Of a stretch of 18,350 nt of DNA, positions 1 through 6,865 are shown piece by piece. This DNA is from Geobacter sp. GTDB taxonomy: Bacteria > Desulfobacterota > Desulfuromonadia > Geobacterales > Geobacteraceae. The notes beneath the pieces are model-generated. The model was given only the letters and a program-made list of their open reading frames with translations, made no database searches and was not told the origin of the DNA. Each line of letters starts with the position of its first letter. Positions within the stretch are counted from its first letter, which is position 1. The stretch is from assembly GCA_003857395.1 (NCBI GenBank), contig RPRC01000143.1, forward strand, positions 1 to 18,350, given 5' to 3'. The translations under genes were made by a program, and so were the position numbers.

Positions 1-318
1 CATGCCGCAGTTGAACATGTTCTGACGGAAGATCCGGGCAAAGGACTCCGCGATAACAACCGTGATTCCGTTCACCTCGAACACCCATGGTGCATGTTCC
101 CGGGAAGATCCGCAGCCGAAATTAGCCCTGGTAACGATTACCCTTGCTGCTTTCGTGGCATCGCCCTTCGGCTCAAACCCGGGAAGTTTAAGATCTTCCA
201 GAATATACGGCTTCAGGTCGTCTTTGGTTATTTCGGTCAGATAACGAGCAGGAATGATCTCGTCGGTATTTATGTCGTCACGGTCTAGGAAAAGAACGGG
301 ACCGCCAAAGGTTTTCAT
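1..318 (-). CDS. leuD: 3-isopropylmalate dehydratase small subunit (LeuD family), 3' end cut by window edge
   Basis: The first 106 residues are visible and the frame is still open at the left edge. The small (swivel) subunit of the LeuCD hydro-lyase carries substrate-binding residues and pairs with LeuC to isomerise 2- and 3-isopropylmalate in leucine synthesis. The sequence shows the family signatures DINTDEIIPARYL near residues 15-27 and GCGSSREHAPW around residues 68-78. I chose the ATG at 316-318 because AGGAG lies seven bases upstream; the nearby ATG at 320-322 is out of frame. It follows leuC on the same strand after a 110-bp gap. The substrate-specificity loop reads YLTE. As I recall, methanogen homologues have YLVY (isopropylmalate) or YLRT (homoaconitate), so the exact substrate is slightly open. 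Leucine synthesis is the default call. Confidence 0.85.
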   Translation of the reverse strand, partial: MKTFGGPVLFLDRDDINTDEIIPARYLTEITKDDLKPYILEDLKLPGFEPKGDATKAARVIVTRANFGCGSSREHAPWVFEVNGITVVIAESFARIFRQNMFNCGM

Positions 319-411
319 ACATCCTCTCCTGAATTAATGATTTGTTCTCCGGCATCCGCTGGTACTGCGCCGGGCGCCCCTCCAGTATCGGAGAAGAAAC
401 ATTGATTACGT

Positions 412-425
412 CTTGTCCGGACAAG
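412..425. repeat. 14-bp perfect palindrome between leuC and leuD
   Basis: CTTGTCCGGACAAG reads the same on both strands and lies three bases past the leuC stop codon (429-431). A second small inverted repeat, GCGCC-G-GGCGC, lies at 367-377 in the same 110-bp gap. There is no T-run after either, so they are not typical intrinsic terminators. They may be a protein-binding site or an RNA hairpin that protects or modulates the leuC-leuD transcript. The function is a guess. Confidence 0.4.
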
Positions 426-428
426 CCC

Positions 429-1718
429 CTATTCGGGAAGGTACTTTCTTGGGTCGGCTATTTTACCTTCAATAGCAGCAGCAATACTGCTGGCAGGGGA
501 CAATAAATGTACCATGCCGCCCTTACCCATTCTTCCCTGGAAATTCCGGTTGGTGGTGGCCGCACAGACCTCACCCTCGGCAAGAACGCCGGTACTCATA
601 CCGAGACAGGCACCACAGGTTGGGTTTGTTACACAGAATCCAGCCTGCATGAAGATATCGATAAGCCCCTCTTTCAGTGCGTCCTGAAACACCTTCGGTG
701 TTGCCGGGGAAAGGATGGCGCGAACATTGGGGGCAAGGGTTCGCCCCTTCAGCATGGAGGCGGCAACCCGGAGGTCCTCAATTCGTCCATTGGTGCAGGA
801 TCCGAGGTATATCTGATCAACGGGCGTCCCGGCCATCTCCGTAACCGTTTTGACCTGATCAGGCTTGTAGCCATAGGTAACTAGCGGTTCCAGACCGGAA
901 AGATCGAAATCGCACACCCTGTCATAGGATGCGTCTTCATCCGACCACCAGGTGCGGTATTCGGCAATCGCAGCTTCTTTTGAAGAAAACTGGTCCATGA
1001 TGAACGGCCAGAGATAGTCGACGGTAACCTGGTCAGGCATACAAATCCCGGACGTTCCCCCTGCCTCAATAGCCATATTGGTCAGGGTCATACGGGATTC
1101 CATGGTCATGGCATCCACAACAGGCCCGCGGAATTCCATAACACGGTCAGTGGCACCATTCACCCCAAGCTGGCCGATAACATAGAGGATGACATCCTTG
1201 GCATAGACGCCCCGAGGGAGGGTGCCGGTGAGATTTATCCTGATCGTCTTAGGTTCACGGAATGCACATACCCCCTTAAGAATACCGACCTCAAGATCCG
1301 TCGTACCGACACCCGCGGCAAAAGCTCCGAAAGCACCATGGGTACAGGTGTGGGAGTCACCCATGATGATGGTATAGCCTGGCCGGATAAAGCCCTTTTC
1401 CGGAAATAGCGCGTGACAGACACCGTTTGCGCCAACATCAAAAAAATCCCTGATTCCCTGCCGTTTCGCCCAATCACGAAGGATTTTCGCCTGGGTGGCG
1501 GTCTTGCTGTCCTTGCTCGGTGTTACGTGGTCAATCACTGCCTTGATCTTAGTCGGGTCGAAGACCCGGTCTTTCCCCCGGGCTATAAGATCCGCAATGG
1601 CAATGGGCGTTGTTATCTCGTGGCACATAACCACATCAAGCCGAAGCACCTTGGCTCCGGGGAACGGCTCTTCCACCAGGTGGCTGGCAAAAATCTTTTC
1701 TGCTATTGTCTTTCCCAT
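429..1718 (-). CDS. leuC: 3-isopropylmalate dehydratase large subunit (archaeal-type LeuC)
   Basis: This 429-residue protein is the catalytic large subunit of isopropylmalate isomerase, a cytosolic [4Fe-4S] enzyme of the aconitase superfamily in leucine biosynthesis. The three cluster cysteines are visible: C308 in GSCTNGR, then C368 and C371 in PTCGACLG. Other family signatures are MGDSHTCTHGAFGAFAAGVG (119-138) and NRNFQGRMG (390-398). The length fits the shorter archaeal-type LeuC rather than the E. coli type (about 466). The reading frame is open up to 1865. I chose the ATG at 1718 because AAAGGA lies nine bases upstream and the alignable LeuC sequence begins there; the longer form would add 49 residues with no family match. 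leuD follows downstream. Homoaconitase-like activity is a less likely alternative. Confidence 0.9.
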   Translation of the reverse strand: MGKTIAEKIFASHLVEEPFPGAKVLRLDVVMCHEITTPIAIADLIARGKDRVFDPTKIKAVIDHVTPSKDSKTATQAKILRDWAKRQGIRDFFDVGANGVCHALFPEKGFIRPGYTIIMGDSHTCTHGAFGAFAAGVGTTDLEVGILKGVCAFREPKTIRINLTGTLPRGVYAKDVILYVIGQLGVNGATDRVMEFRGPVVDAMTMESRMTLTNMAIEAGGTSGICMPDQVTVDYLWPFIMDQFSSKEAAIAEYRTWWSDEDASYDRVCDFDLSGLEPLVTYGYKPDQVKTVTEMAGTPVDQIYLGSCTNGRIEDLRVAASMLKGRTLAPNVRAILSPATPKVFQDALKEGLIDIFMQAGFCVTNPTCGACLGMSTGVLAEGEVCAATTNRNFQGRMGKGGMVHLLSPASSIAAAIEGKIADPRKYLPE

Positions 1719-1865
1719 CACTTCTATTCCTTTCATTTCTATATACTTACGACTGGTCACGACAGCCAGGGACCACTGGAACGGTAAAAATCCATGTGGC
1801 GGAAACAGACTCAAGCACCGCGCAACAATCCACAGGCCAACCGCGTCAGACGCAACTATTCGCAT

Positions 1866-1894
1866 AATCTAATCAAAACGTGACGATAAATCAA
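1866..1894 (-). promoter_or_regulatory. Candidate sigma-70 promoter for leuC-leuD
   Basis: On the minus strand TTGATT (1889-1894) is followed after 17 bases by TAGATT (1866-1871). Each hexamer matches the consensus at 4 of 6 positions. This would give a leader of roughly 140 bases before leuC. I looked in that leader for a T-box signature and a leucine-rich leader peptide and saw neither, so control of the leader, if any, is unidentified. Confidence 0.35.
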
Positions 1895-1922
1895 ATTAAT
1901 AATGACAAACAAGCTTCCCTGT

Positions 1923-1951
1923 TTACCACAGAACCCTAAGAGTGCTATACT
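1923..1951 (+). promoter_or_regulatory. Candidate sigma-70 promoter for the LOG-family gene
   Basis: TTACCA (1923-1928), a 17-base spacer, then TATACT (1946-1951), ahead of the ATG at 1985. The -10 box is 5 of 6 to consensus and the -35 box 4 of 6. It lies in the 266-bp divergent gap shared with leuC. Confidence 0.5.
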
Positions 1952-1984
1952 TCCCGTGCATTGTAAAGGAGCAAACAACTGACC

Positions 1985-3013
1985 ATGGAACTGAAATTTG
2001 CACGGGACAACGCAGACGTCGACGAGATTATCGACCTGCTCATGGAAAAAGCCGGCGGAATTCATCATGCTTCCTCAGTCCGTGAGATGATTATCACAGC
2101 GCTTAAGGCCGGCCAGGAAAACGACTATCTTGCCGACCAGAAACTGCTCAACAGCACCATGAAGGAAATGCGCTACACGAATAAGGTATTCGCACCCTAT
2201 CGGCAAAAAAGAAAGGTTACTATTTTCGGCTCCGCCAGAACCGAGCGGGACGATCCCATGTACGTCAAGTGCCTGACCTTCAGTCGCCTCCTTGCGGGAA
2301 AAGGGTACATGATCATCACAGGCGGAGGCGGGGGTATCATGGAAGCAGGCAACGAAGGCGCCGGTGCCGAAAACTCCTTTGCCGTAAATATCAGACTGCC
2401 CTTTGAACAGATGCCCAATCGTGTCATGCTCGCCAATCCACGACTGATAACCTACAAGTACTTTTTTACCCGCAAGGTCGCTTTTGTAAAAGAAACGGAG
2501 GCAATTGCCGTCTTTCCGGGAGGTTTCGGAACTCTGGACGAAGCAATGGAAGTGTTCACCCTCATCCAGACCGGCAAGACATCGCCAAAACCTCTTGTTC
2601 TCCTGGACGACGAAGACGGCTACTGGACACAGTGGTTTGAATTCGTCAAGGAATGCCTGCTCGGCAAGGGCTTTATCTCCGGAGAAGATTTTTCCATCTT
2701 CACCATAACCCGGGATGTACACGAAGCAATCCAGGTAATCGAGGATTTCTACCGCAACTACCATTCGCTGCGGTTTGTCAATAGTCACCTTATCTTCCGG
2801 TTGACGAAAGAACTGAGCAAGGAAAATATTGAAGTCCTGGAAGAGGAATTCCCCGAACTGAGACTGCCCGATACGCGGATCTGCGCTTGCGCGCCCTTTC
2901 CAGAGGAGTCGGATGAACCGGACCTCCTGAAGCTTCACCGGATTTCATTACACTTCGATCATCAGCATTATGGCTTACTCATGGCCTTTATCAGAAAAAT
3001 AAATACTTTTTAA
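1985..3013 (+). CDS. LOG-family protein (nucleotide 5'-monophosphate phosphoribohydrolase-like, TIGR00730-type Rossmann fold)
   Basis: This 342-residue cytosolic protein carries both signatures of the family once mislabelled 'lysine decarboxylase': GGGGGIME at 113-120 and PGGFGTLDE at 178-186. Together these form the nucleotide-binding and catalytic pocket. Characterised members cleave the N-glycosidic bond of nucleoside 5'-monophosphates, including cytokinin ribotides in plants and purine/pyrimidine nucleotides in bacterial PpnN. The core spans about 75-255. The roughly 70-residue N-terminal segment and 85-residue C-terminal segment are extra compared with the smallest LOG proteins of about 190 residues. 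The ATG is 13 bases after AAGGAG, which is a long spacing. The gene is alone, with its own promoter and divergent from leuC. Family assignment is firm; the substrate is not known. Confidence 0.85.
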   Translation: MELKFARDNADVDEIIDLLMEKAGGIHHASSVREMIITALKAGQENDYLADQKLLNSTMKEMRYTNKVFAPYRQKRKVTIFGSARTERDDPMYVKCLTFSRLLAGKGYMIITGGGGGIMEAGNEGAGAENSFAVNIRLPFEQMPNRVMLANPRLITYKYFFTRKVAFVKETEAIAVFPGGFGTLDEAMEVFTLIQTGKTSPKPLVLLDDEDGYWTQWFEFVKECLLGKGFISGEDFSIFTITRDVHEAIQVIEDFYRNYHSLRFVNSHLIFRLTKELSKENIEVLEEEFPELRLPDTRICACAPFPEESDEPDLLKLHRISLHFDHQHYGLLMAFIRKINTF

Positions 3014-3154
3014 AAGGACTGCTCCAGCACCTGCTCCCGACAACACCCTCCACTTTCGATCACGTTACGTGCGGTCCCGACTTCCCTGAATCGCACTACC
3101 TCCTAAAATGAGACTTTAGTGCACAAATCCACACCGTTTACCGTTGAAATTTTC

Positions 3155-3183
3155 TTGACATAATTACTGCTCCCTGCTATGTC
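3155..3183 (+). promoter_or_regulatory. Strong extended -10 sigma-70 promoter of the cold-shock gene
   Basis: A perfect TTGACA (3155-3160) is followed after 17 bases by TATGTC (3178-3183), which is preceded by TGC at 3175-3177 to give an extended -10. Transcription would start near 3190, leaving an approximately 160-base untranslated leader, a length typical of cold-shock genes. Upstream, 3014-3154 holds no open frame or hairpin I can support. Confidence 0.7.
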
Positions 3184-3189
3184 AGGGGC

Positions 3190-3349
3190 AATGTAAGTTT
3201 CGGAAGTTATCGCCGGGTGAAGAAAGCAGGCTGAAGGGATACTATTTTTCTTCGTTGCATTTCTGCCTCAAAACTCCGGAAACTTAAGAAGTCAGCGTTC
3301 CGCGCAATTTCGGGAATGAAGTTCCGGAAGCAAGAAAGGAGGCAGGAAA
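3190..3349 (+). promoter_or_regulatory. Long structured 5' leader of the cold-shock gene (possible RNA thermosensor)
   Basis: The leader contains three related segments: A at 3195-3208 (AAGTTTCGGAAGTT), B at 3272-3285 (AACTCCGGAAACTT) and C at 3319-3330 (AAGTTCCGGAAG). B can pair with A along about 13 base pairs with small bulges, or with C along about 10 base pairs with one bulge. The two pairings exclude each other. C ends five bases before the ribosome-binding site AAGGAGG (3336-3342), so the choice could affect translation. The pairings are seen by eye; the switch function is inferred. Confidence 0.45.
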
Positions 3350-3550
3350 ATGGCTGAAGGTAAAGTTAAATGGTTCAACGATGCAAAGGGCTTTGGTTTT
3401 ATCGAGCAGGATAACGGAGAAGACGTTTTTGTTCACTTCTCTGCCATTGAGGCGGATGGTTTCAAGACTCTCGCCGAAGGTGAGCAAGTAACCTTTGATG
3501 TGGTCAACGGCCCCAAGGGGCTCCAGGCCTCTAACGTCAGAAAGATGTAA
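3350..3550 (+). CDS. Cold-shock protein (CspA family)
   Basis: This 66-residue protein is a single cold-shock domain, a five-stranded OB fold that binds single-stranded RNA and DNA and acts as an RNA chaperone. Both nucleic-acid-binding motifs are present: KGFGFI (RNP1, about residues 13-18) and VFVHFS (RNP2, about 26-31). The start [10 protein letters not shown] is typical of the family. AAGGAGG sits seven bases before the ATG. The gene is monocistronic, with its own strong promoter, a long leader and an intrinsic terminator. Whether this copy is cold-induced or constitutive cannot be told from the protein, but the leader favours post-transcriptional control. Confidence 0.95.
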   Translation: MAEGKVKWFNDAKGFGFIEQDNGEDVFVHFSAIEADGFKTLAEGEQVTFDVVNGPKGLQASNVRKM

Positions 3551-3585
3551 CAGTCTCCAAGGCTGCCGCCATCTCATAAGACTGA

Positions 3586-3617
3586 AAACCCGCTGGCACT
3601 ATCAGCGGGTTTTTTTG
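3586..3617 (+). terminator. Intrinsic terminator of the cold-shock gene
   Basis: AAACCCGCTG (3586-3595) pairs perfectly with CAGCGGGTTT (3603-3612) around a seven-base loop and runs straight into a T-run. It lies 36 bases after the cold-shock stop. The reverse strand offers only a short T-run after the stem, so it may stop recG transcripts (recG ends at 3632) less efficiently. Confidence 0.9.
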
Positions 3618-3631
3618 TTTCTGTTTACGTG

Positions 3632-5935
3632 TCAGGCAACACCCGCCAATTCCAGCCTGCCACCCCATCTTCTCAGCAACTCTTCCCGAAGTGAAGTATG
3701 TTCCTCCTGCGACAGCTTCGGGTCCTTCTCCACGATCGCAAAAGCCTCCTGACGCGCTTCCTCAAGAACCCTGACATCCCGGAGAATACTTGCAACACGA
3801 AAATCCGGCAATCCGGCCTGTCGGGTTCCAAGAAAATCACCCGGCCCTCGCAACTCCAGATCAGCTTCCGCAATGCGAAAGCCGTCAGTGGTTCCTTCCA
3901 TTACTTTCAGCCTCTGCTGTGCCTCTTCGGAAAGCTTTCCTCCAGCCAGCAGAATACAGCGGGAAAGCTTATCTCCCCGCCCCACCCTTCCTCGCAATTG
4001 ATGAAGCTGGGAAAGTCCGAAACGATCGGCATGTTCCACAACCATGACCGTTGCATTCGGCACGTCAATTCCTACTTCAATGACAGTAGTTGCGACCAGG
4101 ACATCTATTTCACGTGCCTTGAATGAGTGCATCATCGCCTCTTTCTCTTCTGGCTTGAGTCGCCCATGGAGAAGTCCAATGCGCATTTCAGGGAAGATAT
4201 CAGCCGCCAGATGCTCCGCCACCTGGGTTGCTGCCTTGAGCTCTGATTTTTCCGACTCCTCTACCAAGGGACAAATGAAATAGGCTTGCCTGCCTGAGCG
4301 AACTTCTTCCTTGATACAACGATAGACCTGAGACCTCTGGGACTCGAAAAAAACCCTGGTTGCCACAGGCGTTCGTCCTGGCGGAAGTTCGTCGATCACC
4401 GAGAGGGACAGATCACCAAATACCGTCATGGCGAGAGAGCGGGGAATCGGCGTGGCCGTCATCACCAGGATGTGCGGGTTGACGCCCTTTTTCTTCAGAA
4501 CGCCTCTCTGGACGACACCGAAGCGATGCTGTTCATCAATAATCCCGAGGCCAAGACGTTTGAACTCGACCTTTTCCTGAATAACTGCCTGTGTCCCGAC
4601 GACAATCTGGACGTCTCCCGCTGCAATCGCTTCAAGCGTAGCAACCCGTGCCTTCCCCCTGACGCTTGAACTGAGGAGACATACCTTGATCCCCAACTGT
4701 TCGCAGAGTTTGTGGATATTAAGGTAATGTTGCTCTGCCAGAAGTTCGGTGGGAGCCATGATGGCTGTCTGGCAATCATTCTCAACCGCAAGCAGTGCAG
4801 ACAGGAGCGCAACAATTGTCTTGCCGCTTCCCACATCTCCCTGCACCAGTCGATACATGGGACACGGAGAAACCATATCCTCCTTGATCTCAGACAGGAC
4901 CCTTTTCTGTGCAGCGGTAAGGGTATAGGGAAGCAACTTCAAAAGGGGGCGGGTATAGTGGTGCGTGACAGTGAACGGGATACCTTCCTCAAAGGAAGCC
5001 CCCTGTTTCTTCATGGCAAGACCTAGCTGCAGGAAAAAGAGCTCATCAAAGACCAGTGTCCGGTGAGCCTTCGCAGCATGATTGTTTAAGGTAAGAAGAT
5101 CGGCATCGTTCCCGGGAAAATGAACTTCGCGGAACGCCTCGGAAATCGGCAGCAGGGAGCGCCGCTGCACTATCGCAGCGGGGACATGGGTAATGATTGA
5201 AGAGGAATAGTTATCAACCACCTCCTTGAGAACCTTACGGAGAGCTTTCTGATGAAGTCCCTCGGTAAGCGGATAGAATGGGACGGTCCTGCCAAAATTG
5301 ACCGGATCGCCAGCCACCATCGCGGCAAAATCCTCACCGGCCTTGAGCCATTCTACTTCCGGGTGATGTATTTCCCGCCGGGCCCCATACACGACCACCT
5401 CTCCGGTAAAAATCCCTCTCTTGCCAGGCTGCCAGATTCCCTTCATGTAGCGGGGGTTACAATGGAACCATTTCAGCACAAGGTTTCCACTTTCATCACC
5501 GACCACTGCTTCAAAAAACGTGCGCCCTCTTTTGCTTGAAACTGAATCAGCAGCTTGCACCTCGGCGGAAAACACCTCCACGCATCCGGAACGCAACTCC
5601 TCGATCCTGCGGAGTCTCCTGCGATCCTCGTAGCGATTTGGAAGAAGGTAGAGAGCGTCCTCAACCGTGTGCATTCCTTTGCGTGCAAGAAGTTCCGCCA
5701 TTTTGGGACCGACCCCTTTGATGAAACGCAGGGAGGTTTCCAGATTTTTCCGACAGATTGCGGCCCTGAGCAGCGCCCCCTTGTCAGCCTTGGCAGGCGT
5801 CGGCTGCGGCAACAAAACGGCCTGTTCCCCATCCATTTCAATCAGGACAGAATCGCCTGTCCCGAGCCTCAGCCCTTCCAGGATATCCTTTGGAATCGCT
5901 AGGTTCCCATGCTCGTCAATTTTTACAACTGGCAT
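3632..5935 (-). CDS. recG: ATP-dependent DNA helicase RecG with an N-terminal SpoVT/AbrB-like domain
   Basis: RecG remodels stalled replication forks and branch-migrates Holliday junctions. This 767-residue form is about 75 longer than E. coli RecG. Residues 1-44 look like a SpoVT/AbrB swapped-hairpin DNA-binding domain (VVKIDEHGNLAIPKDI followed by LRLGTGDSVLIE). Next come a linker, a helix-hairpin-helix-like stretch (FIKGVGPKMAELLARKGM, 71-88) and the OB-fold wedge. The helicase core shows Walker A GDVGSGKT (366-373), DEQH (467-470), TATP (493-496) and the motif VI sequence QLRGRVGRG. I chose the ATG at 5935, behind GGGGA eight to nine bases upstream; the frame stays open to 6223 but the extension overlaps the metallopeptidase gene. 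It is the last gene of the minus-strand run, 64 bases after that gene. RecG identity is certain; the AbrB reading is strong by motif. Confidence 0.95.
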   Translation of the reverse strand: MPVVKIDEHGNLAIPKDILEGLRLGTGDSVLIEMDGEQAVLLPQPTPAKADKGALLRAAICRKNLETSLRFIKGVGPKMAELLARKGMHTVEDALYLLPNRYEDRRRLRRIEELRSGCVEVFSAEVQAADSVSSKRGRTFFEAVVGDESGNLVLKWFHCNPRYMKGIWQPGKRGIFTGEVVVYGARREIHHPEVEWLKAGEDFAAMVAGDPVNFGRTVPFYPLTEGLHQKALRKVLKEVVDNYSSSIITHVPAAIVQRRSLLPISEAFREVHFPGNDADLLTLNNHAAKAHRTLVFDELFFLQLGLAMKKQGASFEEGIPFTVTHHYTRPLLKLLPYTLTAAQKRVLSEIKEDMVSPCPMYRLVQGDVGSGKTIVALLSALLAVENDCQTAIMAPTELLAEQHYLNIHKLCEQLGIKVCLLSSSVRGKARVATLEAIAAGDVQIVVGTQAVIQEKVEFKRLGLGIIDEQHRFGVVQRGVLKKKGVNPHILVMTATPIPRSLAMTVFGDLSLSVIDELPPGRTPVATRVFFESQRSQVYRCIKEEVRSGRQAYFICPLVEESEKSELKAATQVAEHLAADIFPEMRIGLLHGRLKPEEKEAMMHSFKAREIDVLVATTVIEVGIDVPNATVMVVEHADRFGLSQLHQLRGRVGRGDKLSRCILLAGGKLSEEAQQRLKVMEGTTDGFRIAEADLELRGPGDFLGTRQAGLPDFRVASILRDVRVLEEARQEAFAIVEKDPKLSQEEHTSLREELLRRWGGRLELAGVA

Positions 5936-5999
5936 ATTCGAGCTTCCCCACCTGGCAGAATTTTGAAGACAATTGTCGAAGGCTGAGCTTTTCCTGGAT

Positions 6000-6581
6000 T
6001 CATCCCTGAATCTGAATCTTCGGTGCCGGATATTTTCTCGCAACGATTGTCTGATACTTGCTACGAAGAGTATCCATGTCAACGTCAAGGAAGCCAAAGC
6101 TCTCCAGGTATTCTTTCTCCTGCAGATACCTGTCCACCAGACCTTCCATGAGTTTGTTATAGCGTTTGCGGGAGCCGCCATGGGCAAAATTGCGACCCGG
6201 AAAACGACGGATATCTCCATCAAAATCGGCTGAAATATGGTAGAGCTCGTGAAAAACCGTTATCAGTTTTTCACGCAAGGTAAGATTGAGGAAGCGTGGG
6301 ACGAGAAAATAAATGATATAGAGGATTTCTTTGTCCCTGTGGGTCACCGTCGGCATGGTGCAGGTATAAACCCTCCGTGCCCGCTTTACTTCCCGGGTGC
6401 GGGAACCACCCTGGAAGCGGAGCGGGTGGATCTTCGCAAAGGTTCCGTGAACTCCGCCACCGCGGGTTGAGGAAATACAGATAAGAATCTTTGCCGGATC
6501 GATATGGCTGAACTCGCTAACCAGACAAACTATATCAGCAACCAGTTCTTCAAGCGCCTTGGTAAGATTCAGGATACTCAC
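6000..6581 (-). CDS. Putative zinc metallopeptidase (HELYH motif)
   Basis: This 193-residue protein has HELYH at residues 111-115, the classic zinc-binding HExxH signature, with downstream D121/D123 and H134 as possible third ligands. The surrounding segment (REKLITVFHELYHI) resembles the putative phage/bacterial metallopeptidase families. There is no signal peptide or membrane span, so it is probably cytosolic. The start codon is GTG at 6581 and overlaps the cytochrome stop (GTGA), which implies translational coupling. RecG follows 64 bases downstream. No substrate can be inferred. Its position between a redox cluster and a recombination helicase may be coincidental. Confidence 0.7.
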   Translation of the reverse strand: MSILNLTKALEELVADIVCLVSEFSHIDPAKILICISSTRGGGVHGTFAKIHPLRFQGGSRTREVKRARRVYTCTMPTVTHRDKEILYIIYFLVPRFLNLTLREKLITVFHELYHISADFDGDIRRFPGRNFAHGGSRKRYNKLMEGLVDRYLQEKEYLESFGFLDVDMDTLRSKYQTIVARKYPAPKIQIQG

Positions 6582-6853
6582 GGGGCAGTCTGTTTCAACT
6601 TATGGCAGAATAGACAGCGATTCTTGGGGGGATGGCCCTTTGGCAAAGGTCGAGTGGCATCGTTGTGACAGACTTCACAGCCCTTTTCCGACTCACTCTT
6701 GCTGCCTGTCTGCTTGAATATCTCGTAGAAAGGACGATGAAGCTCGTCAAAGGGAACCTTTTTTGTTTTTTCCTCACCCGAAATCAGGAGCACAATGGCA
6801 AGTACCGCTCCAACCAGGGCAATAAACATCCAGTCCTTTGGTCCAATTTTCAA
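6578..6853 (-). CDS. Small membrane-anchored diheme c-type cytochrome
   Basis: This 91-residue protein has an N-terminal hydrophobic helix (about residues 8-24) without an obvious cleavage site. A periplasmic tail follows with two haem-binding motifs, CEVCH (59-63) and CLFCH (80-84). H39 and H74 could serve as distal ligands. It presumably carries electrons at the outer face of the inner membrane. The start is TTG at 6853, supported by GGGAG eight bases upstream; the nearby ATG at 6861 is out of frame. The activase gene ends 12 bases before it and the metallopeptidase start overlaps its stop. The haem motifs are direct evidence. The electron partner is unknown; the adjacent dehydratase/activase pair is cytosolic, so a direct link would need a membrane component. 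Confidence 0.85.
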   Translation of the reverse strand: MKIGPKDWMFIALVGAVLAIVLLISGEEKTKKVPFDELHRPFYEIFKQTGSKSESEKGCEVCHNDATRPLPKGHPPKNRCLFCHKLKQTAP

Positions 6854-6865
6854 GTTCTCATCTCC

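Noticed and set aside
1719..1865. N-terminal extension of LeuC to 478 residues
   Set aside because: No LeuC-family sequence in the extra 49 residues, no ribosome-binding site at its start, and a good one for the ATG at 1718.
1719..1865. T-box riboswitch or leucine leader peptide before leuC
   Set aside because: I saw neither the T-box consensus (AGGGTGGNACCGCG-like) nor a leucine-codon run followed by a terminator.
2075..2938. A 287-residue minus-strand open frame
   Set aside because: It is the antisense shadow of the LOG-family gene.
5936..6223. Longer RecG starting at 6223
   Set aside because: It would overlap the metallopeptidase gene almost throughout; the AbrB-like sequence begins exactly at the ATG at 5935.
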